Origin: Alnus glutinosa
Lineage: Eukaryota; Streptophyta; Magnoliopsida; Fagales; Betulaceae
NCBI RefSeq assembly: GCF_958979055.1
Contig: NC_084886.1
Coordinates: 52,621,102-52,685,101, forward strand
DNA length: 64,000 bases
Direction of reading: 5' to 3'
Made by a program: the position numbers and the translations under genes
Notes under the pieces: model-generated
What the model was told of the DNA's origin: nothing
The model's input: only the letters and a program-made list of their open reading frames with translations
Databases searched by the model: none
Shown here: piece by piece, positions 41,044 to 53,275 of the stretch
How positions within the stretch are numbered: the stretch's first letter is position 1
How the letters are laid out: each line of letters opens with the position of its first letter

Positions 41044-44000
41044 TTTCAAGGGCATAAAAAAAAATTATACCATTTGTAAGGAAATTTTTTAAGAAGTCAG
41101 GGGGGGCACTTGCCCCCCCTCGACCCCCCCTGGCTCCGCCCCTGTCTACTAGTGAAGGGACCTCATTCATGGCCCAACAAGGTTGAACCCCCATCCTCTT
41201 AATTCTTTCAACCACCATAGTTTCTCTTCATCTGCCATGCTTCCGAGAATAGAAGAATCTTGATTATGTTAAAGCATCTATCCTTGCTAGATGAGAAGAA
41301 ACTTGATTATTTTGATCATGTGAAAGAAGCACCACAGGAGAGAAGATTGACTTGTGACAGCAACCATTTAAATCCAGTTAGGCTGCCTGTGCACACTCTA
41401 CCAAGAAAGTTTTTTGAGCCAAGATATATTGGGGTTGAACTCATAACACCACAGAACAAAGAGCAGAGACATGGACAAATAATCAAACAGCATAATCGTC
41501 ATTATTTTGGAGCCACCAGTCGTCTAAAAGGTGTCTATGAGTAATGAACATGACACATGTTACATAAACAAAGCTTGTGCATCAAAGAAAAATGTACCAA
41601 GAGTAGAATTTTGTGACTCAAAATAAACTTTTTGGGAACCAAGATAAGCTATGAAAACACATAAAAGAACATATATCAAGGCACTTAGCCTTTTTTCTTT
41701 AGCTTGACAACTAGGAATTTGGTTTCACAATGTATTTCGGCCTTTTCTGGCAGCTGTTGGACTGGCTTCTTGGTAAAGGGCATTCTGCACTTTATAGACG
41801 AGCAGAGCTAAAGACATTGGTTCATTTGCATGCGGATAAGGTTTGTTTCTTATATATACTGCGTCAAATATGATTGCAGTGTAGCAGAAAGATTTACGAT
41901 TGTGACATGCTGATATTCAATTTTAGGCAGGGAAAGGTGGAGAGTTATCACATCATGAAACTGCCATTATTACTGGTGCTTTAGACTTAACACAGAAGAC
42001 GGCTAAAGATGCTATGACACCCATCTCTGAAACCTATTCTCTGGACATAAATTCAAAACTTGACATGTATGTATGTGCCTACCCTTTTATCTCTAAGTGA
42101 TATTAACATCTCCCTTTTATCTCTCACTACAAATTCGGCATATCTTTATCCTTAGGCATACAATGGGTTTAATAATGAGCAAAGGTCACAGTCGTATACC
42201 TATCTACTCCGGAAGCCCAAAAAATATTATTGGCCTTATTCTGGTATGGCCTTTTTAATTGTCTTTTCTATCAACCAAAAGTGGTTTAAGATTTGCTTAA
42301 TTGATTTTCATTTTTGAGTATACTCTTGTTGGCTTAGCAAAAGAAAAAGAAAAAAAGAGAGAGTATAATCTATCTTGAAGCAACTTTTTTGGGGTCATAT
42401 AACCACATTGCCATTTGTTCTTCTTGGTTTTAGGTTAAGAATTTGATCTTCTGCCGCCCTGAAGATGCAACTCCAATTAAATTTATGACTATCAGAAGAA
42501 TACCTCGGTAAGAGAATTCCTTTTTCATACTGCCGATTTAGGACTATCATATGAGAGTTTCCACACATCTTAAGTTTTATGGCCATATGCCTATGCATAT
42601 GCTGTTGTTTTTTTGCCGATGATGCATGAGTGTCTATGTCTTCTATGACAGGGTATATGAAAATTGGCCACTATATGATATACTGAATGAGTTCCAGAAG
42701 GGTCATAGCCACATGGCTATTGTCATCAAGTGTAAGAAGGATATCAAAGACACTGACCATACTGCATTAGGCAAGCATACCACGCTGGATATAATTATCA
42801 ATCCAAATTCAAATCAAATGCGAGCAGAGAAGAAAGGTATAACACTAGATAGTGTCTCATAGAATCACAGTTTTCTTGAAAATAATATTTTGCATTCATT
42901 TTTCGTTTGATTTGTCAATTTCAAATTCATGGGCAAAGACTACTGCCATGACATTCAAGGTTATGGCTCTGAATTTCACAGGATTATATTCTCCACTTGA
43001 CCAGAAAGAGCATCTGAGTATCTCCGCAAATTCTTCCCCTTTGTATTCAAGTGATATAGATGATCATAGTTCAACACCAAAGAATGTAATGGAGCAAGAG
43101 AAATATTTGAATTCACAGCATAAAAGACGGGAGCAAGGAAGTGAAAAAAATTTATATGAAAATTTAGAACAAATATCAAGCAATTCGGATGAGGAGGTCA
43201 TTGGAATCATAACAATGGAAGATGTTATGGAGGAACTGTTACAGGTTGACTGTGCAAGTTATCGTTGACAGTCCTTAGATTATAGTGAAGTTTTATAACT
43301 GATGCATACTTCCATAATTCATCAGAAAAAATAGATGATTTTATTCTCCTATTCTTGCTTTAACTTGAGCTTATGTTGCTTAATATATAATCTTTGTCTT
43401 ACAATTGTTGAAACATAATCCTCATAAAGAATTTGGTGGTTCTTGTTGAAGAAGTAATGCAGTATCTTTGGGAAGAAAAGCATAGGGTTCAACTAAAGCT
43501 TGCTTTTTCTCCTGAAATCTCATCTTTCAAATTATGTAGCATATATTCTGCAATAAAAAAAGAAAAAAAAAAATATTAAGAACCTTATTGTTCCTGCATT
43601 GCCCAACGCATGCACTCAACTTTAGAACAGACATTCCGATTATATGAAAAGTTTCTATGGTTCTGTAACTTCCATCATGCATAGTTGACCCAATTTTATT
43701 GTATAATCATATGTCATATTTCTATACCAATTTTATACAATTAGTCCAGCTTGGGATAGAGCCCCTTGATCTGATTTCTGGATTTACTGGATTAGGTGTT
43801 ATGAAAAGATTAAATTTAATTGTGTTTATCAAAGATTAAGGTGGAATGGTTCTTGTTCTTATTTTTTTTGTTTTCTTATGTTGTAAGAAAGCTAATGCTT
43901 TTTGTTCTGTATTGAAGGAAGATATACTGGATGAAACCGATGAATATGTTGATGTACACAACAAGTGAGTAATGGACATTTCTTTTGTCCTAGATGCTGT

Positions 44001-44757
44001 TTCACCCGAGACCATTTTGCTGGTTTTGAAATGTCTTTGGTCTTATTTAATTCTGTCTCTTTTTCCAGAATTAGAATCAACCTGCGATCTTCAAGAAGAT
44101 CATCATCTAGATCTCCCAGAAGATCTTCTGCTTCCTATCCTTATTGGAGAACTCCTGAGCCATCTCCACTCTCTTCCTACACTCATATACTGCATTCACC
44201 AATTGCCCCATATGTACAGACCCCACTAGTAAGACCAACAATATATGCTTCCCCTGGAAGATCTATACCGAATTCTCCTACTGGATCTGCAGGCCGTGTT
44301 CACAGCTCGCCATCCTCCCATCGAGTATGTCATAATTTTAATTATCCATGCTTTTGAAAGAGAGATCATTGTGTTCTGTTTAATTGAATAATGTTTTTGA
44401 CATTAAATACAATCTTGAATGTACTTTTTGGAATTCACAATGCCTAGGCACAAGTTAAATGCTTCAGAAACTGTTATGTTACTGGAAGTAGTAGAATTTA
44501 TTATCATAATAGAATGGCGAGGCACTTGTAAAGTGCTTTAGAAATTATCTGTACATATTGGAAAAGGGAAGAGAGGATGTTACTATGATTATGTTCTGAG
44601 AATAAGCTGTATTGAATCTATGCTATTGCTGCTTCTTATTCTATTGCCATATTCTATGGTCAATGTACCTTATTCACCCTCAACTTCTTACCAGGTATCA
44701 AGAAAGTTGTATAAGAAGCTATTACATGATGGTGGTTTTCATAAAGCTCCAATATAG
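38505..44757 (+). CDS. DUF21-CBS membrane protein, copy B (CNNM/MGR type)
   Basis: Exons: 38505-38685, 38797-38873, 38952-39035, 39128-39241, 41754-41840, 41927-42066, 42156-42243, 42434-42507, 42652-42836, 42982-43244, 43918-43964, 44069-44324, 44695-44757; 552 residues. All borders are GT-AG with consistent phases, and exon sizes match those of copy C except in the variable loop and tail. It starts [17 protein letters not shown], then the DUF21 membrane domain, the CBS pair ([55 protein letters not shown]) and a Ser/Arg/Pro-rich tail ([17 protein letters not shown]) ending [11 protein letters not shown]. It shares with copy A the unusual membrane-core motifs CTLLVGK and FAEIIPQ. Intron 4 (39242-41753) holds an hAT element. 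The exon 10 acceptor is the one that keeps the frame (TTTCACAG). It is probably an expressed membrane transporter or regulator of divalent cations, by family. Confidence 0.88.
39467..41144 (-). mobile_element. hAT transposon deletion derivative in DUF21-B intron 4
   Basis: Terminal inverted repeats CAGTGGCGGAGCCAG and CTGGCTCCGCCCCTG (right end) and a perfect 8-bp target duplication TCTACTAG (39459-39466 and 41145-41152) define a 1,678-bp hAT element. On the minus strand, 39881-39582 encodes the start of a transposase of the ZMYM1/TTF-zinc-finger type: [20 protein letters not shown] followed by [23 protein letters not shown]. The zinc-finger core, dimerisation and catalytic parts are missing, so it cannot move itself. 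It contains a run of 36 A (40924-40959) and a run of 36 G (41006-41041). Confidence 0.9.
41006..41041. repeat. Poly-G run of 36
   Basis: An uninterrupted G homopolymer inside the hAT element, near its 5' end. Such runs can form G-quadruplexes and are unstable, so the exact length is doubtful in any assembly. Confidence 0.9.
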
Positions 44758-44816
44758 ACAAGTTGGAGTTAACTGGCTAGCATCACTTGGAGAAGTTTGC
44801 AGCATCAAAACTGCAT

Positions 44817-44818
<2 letters not shown>

Positions 44819-44873
<55 letters not shown>
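44819..44873. repeat. CT dinucleotide microsatellite
   Basis: A run of about 27 CT units just downstream of the DUF21-B stop codon, probably in its 3' untranslated region. Confidence 0.95.
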
Positions 44874-44876
<3 letters not shown>

Positions 44877-47020
44877 TCCTATTGGTTTTTTTGTGTATAG
44901 TAAAATTTGTATGTTCCTTCGTGTGTTTGGTGGAGTGTTTTTTGTTTTTTATTTTAAAAAGTGTTTGTGATGTTACATAAAGGTGTAAATTATTTTTATG
45001 TTTTGAGGAATGTTTTGTATATAGTTCATAGTGTACCTACATAATTGCAATTTCAAGAAAGATATTGGGACTTTCTTTAAGATCTACTCCTGATAATACA
45101 TCAAGTCGTTTTTCCTTATCTTTTATAGTAGTAGTTCAAATAAACTCTTTGTGAATTTTCTAACTTGATGAATTTGAAGGCATATTTTAAAGAAATTTTT
45201 AAAATTTTTTAGGAATGAAGCCGTCAAGGTAAAGCCTTTTTTCCTGGTTTTCCACCCCTGTCGGTCGAAGCTGTTCCATCAAATTATGTTGAACAATATC
45301 ATATGTCCCCTTTTTTATTATTATTATAGTAGATTTTTTTTTGTCACGTGAATTGCACGTGTGAAATTAAATCGCTTTAAAGAAAATTGAAATAGTTACT
45401 TGAAATTACTTTTCTATAATATATGTTTATGACTATATATATTATTGTATGCTTCTAATTAGATTCTAATTGACCACGCAATAAAAAAGGACTCAGATTT
45501 ATATCCTCAAAATATTAATTCATTAGCTCCAAAAATATATGAATCGTATAGTCATTAAGGAATAACGAAAGAACAGAGGATAAACAAACTGATTCTAATT
45601 TTTACATTCTTAATATTAGATGTTAAAAAAAAAAAAAAATCCAATTCTATGAAACTTCCCTAATTGGTGAAACTTTTTAGGACCAAGAAGTCGTCATATT
45701 TTTCTTTTTTTTTAAAAAAAAAAAACAAAAATTAATTATTATGTGACCAAGCCTATTCGGTTTATAAATTAGAATTTAATATTTACTACTCCTATATATT
45801 AACGGTCGTAGGACATAATAACTTTCGAATTGTTAAACATTTTATAGAAATTGTGAGGTTATTTTGTTTTTTGAATCGTTATCAATTTGGATAATAATTT
45901 TTGAAAGAGTCTCCATAAGACTAATTTCTCTGAATGGGTTATGGCAGGGACGGCACTGCATGGTGGCTTCGACCCCCAAACCACGATATTTTTCCTAATT
46001 ATTTTTATAATCTTTTAAAAATTAAAATTTTACCCTCTCAATTTTTTTATTTTTTGATTTTACTCTCAAATTTCAAATGCAGTTCCGCCCCTAGGTCTTG
46101 AGCTTCTGGTCATCTTACTTGGACAACCCGGGAATTGATTGTTGGGGGACGAAAAACCATCCCCCAACCGGCATTTATAATAAACAAATGCTTTTTGATA
46201 AAAAAGAAAAAAGAAAAAAGAAAAAAAAAAAGCCTATTTTAATGAAAATAGGGGGCAAGGGGACGGTAACCTGTCCCATGCCGATCAGCTCTCTGGGCAA
46301 CTCTTCCCAATTTGTTAAAAATTCGACCATCAAATTATTGGAAATTCGAAAATATATTTGCGGGACAAGTATGTACGGCGAACGACATGACTACAAAAGT
46401 GATAACAATAATGACAATATATTATTGCAAACAGATCATTATTGCAATAATATACTGTTATCAATAATATATTGTCATTAATGACAATAATTTCATAATC
46501 TGCACTAGTTATATTTAATTATCCAAATCACCGACTTTTTCTTCTTGATTGTGCTTGGGCTTGGCTTCCATCAGCATGTATTGACTATTGCATGCCAATT
46601 GCCAATGCATTCCAATTTTGTGACAAGTACAATTTGTACCTAACCTCTTTTTTTTCTTCTAATTAATGAATAAGAAATTGCAATCAACCTATTGAAGAAA
46701 TATATGAAAACCTGCTTGGCTGCTTTCATATAAAATACAAACAACTTATTAATGCTGCATATTAATTAATCGCGCACAATTTGTACCTAACCTTACTATG
46801 CAATAAAGTACATTACTAGCAGGAAAGTTTGATAGGTTTTGAGACATGAGGCAACAAATTTAAGGAAGAAATTTTTTCTTTATATTTAAATAATGTATTT
46901 TTTTAAATTAAAATTTTTAATTTAAAAATCATTTTTGTTGTTTGTTTGATGCAAAATTATTAATTAAGTTTTTATATTTAAAATTTTCAACAACTCATTT
47001 TTAATTGATAATATAGAAAA
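44874..47020. other. Intergenic region, no gene seen
   Basis: AT-rich DNA. A short piece at about 45951-46095 has hAT-like ends (CAGGGACGGCACTGCA and the complement of AGGGGCGGAACTGCAT) and may be a small MITE. A near-perfect hairpin of AATGACAATATATTATTG lies at about 46410-46480. Confidence 0.45.
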
Positions 47021-47139
47021 GTCCCCAAGAGGTAGCTCAATTGGCTGGGGACCACGCCTCATGAAGCGGAGATTACTAGTTCGAATCTCCTTCCTCCTCT
47101 TGTGTGGATATGTAAAAAAAATAATAAAATAATAATAAA
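47021..47139 (+). mobile_element. tRNA-derived SINE, about 119 bp
   Basis: Box A-like GAGGTAGCTCAATTGGC and box B-like AGTTCGAATCTCC lie about 30 bp apart, as in a tRNA-related pol III promoter. A tail of ATAATAAAAT type follows. An 18-bp target duplication flanks it (47003-47020 and 47140-47157, AATTGATAATATA...AAAA) with one mismatch. No intact tRNA fold is present, so it is a SINE rather than a tRNA gene. Confidence 0.82.
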
Positions 47140-47157
47140 AATTGATAATATATAAAA

Positions 47158-48798
47158 CAGAGAGGAAGAAAGAGAGACAAATATGAAAAATTGAAAAGTG
47201 ATTGAGAGAAAGCAATAACATTAATGGATTTATTCCAAATCTCTGTGTATAGTGTTGTCAATTAAAGATGAGGAGTGAACTTTTAGCTCTCCTCTTTTGA
47301 TTTCTTTAATTATTATTATTATTATTATTATTATTTAATTTTTAAGTTAAAGAGAGGGAATAGTAAATCTCTTAATTCGTAAATGATTAGTAGTTGGTTA
47401 CCAATAAAAGATGAGTGAAATTAGCTCATCTCTTTGGACTTCTTTAATAATTTTTTTTTTTTTAAGTGTAATAGCACCAGGATTTTTTTTTTCAGTCATT
47501 GCTACTACTTTCTGGATTTTGGGGGCCTTATTTGAATGTGAATCTTAAAATACTGTCTAATTCGCCTACGGTTAGAACCAACCCTAATTACTCAATAAAA
47601 TAAGTATTAAATGGTGTGATATACTAGACACAATTTGTTATCATCTTTGCCTATGTGGCAATTTTTACTTTCTTTCTTTTTTTTCTTTTTTTTTTTTAAA
47701 AAAAAAGCCCCCTAATTATAGCTAGGGGACTATCTTGCCGCATGGGCAAGATGATCAAGAGTTGTGTATTGAGTTGACAAAAAATCATATCTGGATACAC
47801 TATGACTTTGACGTTGCTTTCTATAATTTGTTGTTATTAAGGCATTGATTTCATTCCTTTTACTATATATGTAGTTTCTTTTAGCAAGAAAATAAAATCT
47901 TGACCATAAAATAATTAATTTATATTTTTATTGAAATGGAGATCGATAAAATGGAGAGATCATAGTGTTAAATGTTAATTGCCACCTCTGTAGCTGCAAC
48001 AATCCAATAAAGTAAACATTGATGGCCGGGTGTCAGGCCGGTGCTTATGTCCTGTTTTAACTGCTCCACCGGAAATCCATGATCCATCCAGTAATATAAA
48101 GAAACCAAAAAGCATCCTGGGGCGGATCGAGCTAGCTGGGTTAGGAATTTCCTTCAAATTCTTTAGTCTATAATAATAAATGGCTTCCCACATGATCATG
48201 TGAATTGTCAAGTATGCATGGTCTCCTAAATCATGGACTGTTTCTTTCACCTTAATTAATTTGTTTATGTTAAATAACATCAAAATTATCTACGCTTGCT
48301 AGCTAGAAAACAACTCCCCAGAGAGGTGGAATGGATCAGAATTTCCTAAAATTGAGAGTCTTCTGAGATTTATCTGACTTTTATAATTACGCGGATTGTA
48401 AGAGGTTTCTGCATCGGATTAGGATTGTCTATGATTACTTCCACTTGGGTTGAATAACCGTCACTGACACGCAGATCAATTATTGCAGCTTTGATGACGA
48501 CTATAAGATAACCTAATTTATAAGCGCATGCCATCTATGATCACCATTCCGCATCGTCTTAATTACTAGCTAGTTTTGAATTCTTTAATCAGCATGGTCA
48601 GCACTGCATGTGGGCGTGGCAATTTTGGTTTGGCTGTGGGATCTTTGTCTTTTAGGTATTTGTCTGTGACGTGGTGGTGGGGTCTAATTAGATCCTTCTT
48701 TTTCGTTATATTTATATCCAAGGATAGATCTCCGACTCGTTATCGATCCAGAGCTAGCCAACTTAATTTCTTTGTTGAAATTGTCTAAAACAAATTAA
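47158..48798. other. Intergenic region upstream of DUF21-C
   Basis: It contains an ATT repeat at about 47306-47336 and a relative of the 21855 MITE at about 47613-47778. A 102-codon minus-strand frame (48283-47975) shows no family I recognise. The last part should hold the DUF21-C promoter and leader. Confidence 0.4.
47613..47778. mobile_element. Short TIR MITE related to the one at 21855
   Basis: The inverted halves contain ATCATCTTTGCCTATGTGGCAA on the left and TTGCCGCATGGGCAAGATGAT on the right, with outer ends GGTGTGATATACTAG and its partial complement. The core phrase matches the 21855 element. The borders are approximate and no target duplication was found. Confidence 0.55.
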
Positions 48799-51700
48799 AT
48801 GGCTGCAAATGATGTTCCATGCTGCGAGCCAATGTTCTGGGTGTATCTAGTCATATGCGTGGTTCTTGTGTCTTTTGCCGGCCTCATGTCAGGCCTTACC
48901 CTAGGACTCATGTCCCTTAGCCATGTTGATCTTGAGGTAATCGCCAAGGCTGGTCAGCCCCAAGACAGGAAGAATGCAGGTCAACTAATTTTTTTTCAGT
49001 TTTTCCATTTCCTTGTCGCACATTTCCATTTGTATTAGATTATATTGTACGTACGTTGAATATATATATAGTTGTATGTATTACTATAATTTAATATATA
49101 TATATATAGTAAATTAAATTCATTTTTAAAAGCAATTGAACTATTAATACGGCTAGTTCTGATCGCGATAATATCTTCTATATCTTGATAGCAGAGAAAA
49201 TTCTCCCAATCGTCAAGAACCATCACTTACTCCTATGTACCCTACTCATATGCAATGCCATGGCAATGGAGGTACGTACTCTCATATATATACTTGTGAT
49301 ATAGTTTGCTTTTTATTTATTTATTTATTTATAATCTCTATTAATTCGAAATATATATATACATGTTAAACAAGGCCCTTCCCATTTTCGTTGATGCACT
49401 TCTTCCAGCTTGGGCCTCTATATTGATATCAGTCACCCTCATACTTGCATTTGGCGAGGTAAAATCTTAATTAGACGGGCTATCCCTTTTGAAATGTGGA
49501 TTGGTTCTTTGTTGATCATTTTTGTAAACTAGACATAATTAATAACTGTTTTACTTTAATTCCCAGATAATCCCTCAATCTGTGTGTTCAAGGTATGGAC
49601 TAATTGTTGGTGCAAAACTCTCTTTACTAGTTCGGTTGCTTGTCTTGGTCTTCTTTCCTATATCTTACCCCATTAGTAAGGTAATTTTTTCATTTATATA
49701 TACTAAATCAAATTGCATAGTATTCTATTTGGGAGCGCATTTTTTTAAAAAAAAATAAAAAATAAAAAATGATGATTTAAAAACCTGAAAAGGTTCACAT
49801 GCACATTTTAAAAATGGGTTATTTGGCAGCTGTTGGATTGCCTCATCGGAGAAGGGCATTATGCGCTTCTACGACGGCATGAGCTTAAAACATTGGTGGA
49901 TATGCATGGAATTAAGGTTAGTGATTTTTTTTTCATTTACAAATTGCATGCAAATGAAGGGTTCCATATTTAAGAACTAAGCTAAATTGATCACCTTTTT
50001 GGGGGCTGGTAATGATGCAAATCTTTAAAAAAATTTAGGCAGGAAAAGGTGGAGAGTTAACACATGATGAAACTACCATAATTTCTGGAGCTTTGGATAT
50101 GACACAGAAAACTGCCAAAGATGCTATGACTCCCATATCTGAAATATTTTCGCTTGACATGGAATCGAAACTTGATGAGTATGCCCCTTTTAATTTTCGC
50201 CTATATATGCATATGCATGGTAATTAATCATATTAATTAACTTCCATCTCAATTCAATTGATTTTTTACGTAGCTAGGCAAACAACGGGACTAATATTGA
50301 GCAAAGGACATAGTCGTGTACCCATCTACTCTGAAAGCCCCACAAATATCATTGGCCTTATTTTGGTGAGCATCAACTCTTTCTACTTCGTGTTTATTTC
50401 CAGTTGACAAGGGAGCTAGAAAGGTTAATTATGTACTTTTTTTCCTTTTTTTAATGGTGAATAGATATATATGTGAATAAGACCTATTCTTCTGTTATAG
50501 GTAAAAAATTTGATCAAGCTCCGCCCCGAAGATGAAACACCCATCAAAGATCTTGTTATCAGGAGAATTCCTAGGTATATATCAATCTTTTCAGAGTGGT
50601 GATATTGATCTTATTCTATATATATATGTTGTCCCCCCTTCGAGAGCTTCATCTGAAATTTTGTATGTAATAATTAAACTTTCAAAATCTGTGACAGGGT
50701 ACATGATCGTTTGCCTCTCTACGATTTACTGAATGAATTCCAGAAGGGCCACAGTCACATGGCTGTTGTTATCAAGGGAGTTAGGGAGAGTACTCCTGAG
50801 AAGGAAGCCAAGCCTAGCCCAATCAAGTTAAATATTAATTTAAATTCAAGACAAAGACATGCAGTGAGAAAAGGTACGTTAAGATTAGTTGAAATTTTCT
50901 ACTTGTCGATCTGTTTTAATATCATTTCTCTGGAACATAAGTCGCGGGAAGTTGAGAAAATAATGGTGGGTTGATCGATCAATGTTATATTACTTATTCT
51001 CAGAGACCGATGATCATCAGTTTAGTGGCAGTGAAATTAATGTCAAGCTCGGCGATAATTTAAGCCCACAACCAAAGAAGAAACGGGAGCGAGAAGAAGG
51101 AAACATTTCAATTGAAGATTTGGAATCTCTTGCAAATTTAGATGAAGAGGTCATTGGTATCATAACACTGGAGGATGTCATGGAGGAGCTATTGCAGGTT
51201 AATATTTTAAGTAGCAACATAATCTTGTCATAAATGTAGCCTGAAAAAAAGAGATAAAACGAATATATATACAAAGTTGAGCTAATTAAGTGTGTGTGTA
51301 TATATATATATATATAAACCGCGCACATGCTTTCAGTATTAAGAGTGTGTTTGACGTTGTGATTTTGTAAGCCAAATGCAAGGTTTTAATCAAAATTAAG
51401 GAAAATATTCTGTTTGTAATTAAAGTTCAACGATTTGAAAACGTAAAAAAAGGCAAAGAGGTTTGATATTTTAATACGCATTATTTTAAAGTCTAAAACT
51501 GTAATTTTATCAAACACTTAATTGTATTTTTAAAAATTATATTTCATTAACTGTATTTTAAAATGACTGTTTCTTCAAATTAAACCAAAGTTTGTAAAAC
51601 TGTTAAACCAAACAAACCCCTATATCAAACCTCTAATATTTCTGCCGGCCTACATGCGCATGTGTGGATGTGTATTTGTATGTTTGATCACTAATATTTT

Positions 51701-52628
51701 GTTTATATATATTTCTACAGGAGGAAATTCTGGATGAGACAGACGAGTATGTTGATCACGATCCTAAAAAGTAATTGACTACTTTCGTTTAATTAATTAG
51801 TTATCGTTAATCCCGATGATCTTTATTTATATTCTATTATTAATCCTGTCTATATCTGAACAGCAGAATTAAAATCAATTATGTGACACCTTCAAGATCT
51901 CCTTCAGCAACACCGGATTCTCATTTCCAATGGCGAACTTCCTTGGCATCCCCACTTTCTTCGTATTACCAGACTCCACTGTCTTCGTATAACCATTCTC
52001 CAATACTGCATTCACCAGTTTCAGCATATCTTCAATCTCCACACATGAGACCAACTCTATCTCCTTCCCCTCAAAAATCCATGCCAAATTATCCACCAAT
52101 ATATGCAGCCGGTGCACGCTACTCACCATCCTTGCATAAGGTACGTACGTCCAAATATTACAACATATGCATGCTTCTTTTATTTTACCAATTTGTTATG
52201 CTTTTTCTTGGAAGTCATAAAAAATAAAGTAAAATTAATACATGTATAAATATTAATTATAACATTAAATTCGTTATTCTTATTATTCAAATATTTAATT
52301 GAAATGAGATGTCGGGGTTTAAATATTTTAAGAGATCGACATGCAACTACTTAATTTGATAATGGTTTAACAATAAACCACATGCCTTGTGTGTATTGTA
52401 TAATTTATACGAAATTTGGAAAGACTTAATATATATATATAGTTTGTCCATGAAGCTGCTAGAGATCAGTACCCATCATTCTGAGTAGAAGTTAAAACCT
52501 GAAAATCAAAGGCTTTTCTTCTTTTGATGGAAAATTTGCTTGTTTCTATTCGGTGAAAACTAACATTAACCTTTTGACAGGTTTCAAGGACATTATATGA
52601 GAAGCTGAGGCAGCCTGACGATCCATAG
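48799..52628 (+). CDS. DUF21-CBS membrane protein, copy C (CNNM/MGR type)
   Basis: Exons: 48799-48979, 49195-49271, 49375-49458, 49567-49680, 49830-49916, 50039-50178, 50278-50365, 50501-50574, 50698-50873, 51004-51197, 51721-51770, 51864-52140, 52581-52628; 529 residues, all GT-AG and in phase. It starts [17 protein letters not shown]. The DUF21 membrane domain keeps the family core ([52 protein letters not shown]). The CBS pair follows ([55 protein letters not shown]). A Ser/Pro/Tyr-rich tail ends [13 protein letters not shown]. This is the most canonical of the three tandem copies and best candidate for the ancestral function. Plant MGR proteins of this family export or sequester magnesium; the membrane it occupies cannot be read here. 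Confidence 0.92.
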
Positions 52629-52669
52629 AATTTCAAATCTCGGATATGTTTGGTCTCTAAAAGAATGTG

Positions 52670-53275
52670 GGAGAAATTTCACTTGACTGATCCCCTGGCC
52701 TGAATTTTTATGTCAAATGTAATGACCACTATAAAGGTTAAAAATTCTCAATTTAATATATCAAACTTTTAAATTTTACAATGTCACCCCTCTATTAGGG
52801 TTTAAGGTTAAATCAGACAGTAAAATAGATGAAATGACCTTTATACCTCAGAAAATTTTATAAGATTCTAAATTTACCATTAATTAAAAATTAAAAATTA
52901 AAACCAAAAACCAAAAAGCCCCACCCCCCACCAAAAAATAAAAGAGAACGAAACTGTGGGTCGCATGACCAACGACGGGTCACAACATGCGCGCCCCCCA
53001 TTGTGGGTCACCAAACCCAACCATGGGGTCTGGTGACCCACGGGTCACAAGGTGGGTGACCCACCCACGATATCAATTTTTTTTATTTTTTATTTTGGCA
53101 AAAAATGAGGGTATTTAGGAATTTCACTCTTCCATTAGGATTCAACAGAAGATTTTAATGGATGGGTGATATTGTAAAAAATTAGAAGTTCGATACACTA
53201 AATTGAAAGGTTTTGAATTTTGAGAGATAATTGCAAATGTTATAGAAATTCATGGGGTTTAAGTGAAGTTTCTCC
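52670..53275. mobile_element. Non-autonomous TIR element (MULE-type MITE), about 606 bp
   Basis: The left end reads GGAGAAATTTCACTTGACTG and the complement of the right end GGAGAAACTTCACTTAAACC. The TIRs continue for about 130 bp (AATTTAATATATCAAACTT, TTACAATGTCACCC against AATTTAGTGTATCGAACTT, TTACAATATCACCC). The 9-bp flanks AAGAATGTG and AAAAATATA agree at six sites, and the three differences are all G/A. The core (about 52915-53075) is a GC-rich palindrome field (GGGTCACC, GGTGACCC). It directly follows the DUF21-C stop codon. Confidence 0.75.

Noticed and set aside
40961-41218. Frame with a proline run in the hAT element
   Set aside because: Artefact of translating the 36-G run.
45951-46095. 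Small hAT-like MITE
   Set aside because: Ends resemble hAT termini but no target duplication was found; mentioned only within the intergenic entry.
47021-47110. tRNA gene
   Set aside because: Boxes A and B are present, but the stems do not pair as a complete tRNA, and the A-rich tail plus target duplication show a SINE.
48576-48788. 70-codon plus-strand frame just upstream of DUF21-C
   Set aside because: Overlaps the expected promoter/leader and shows no family; more likely untranslated sequence.
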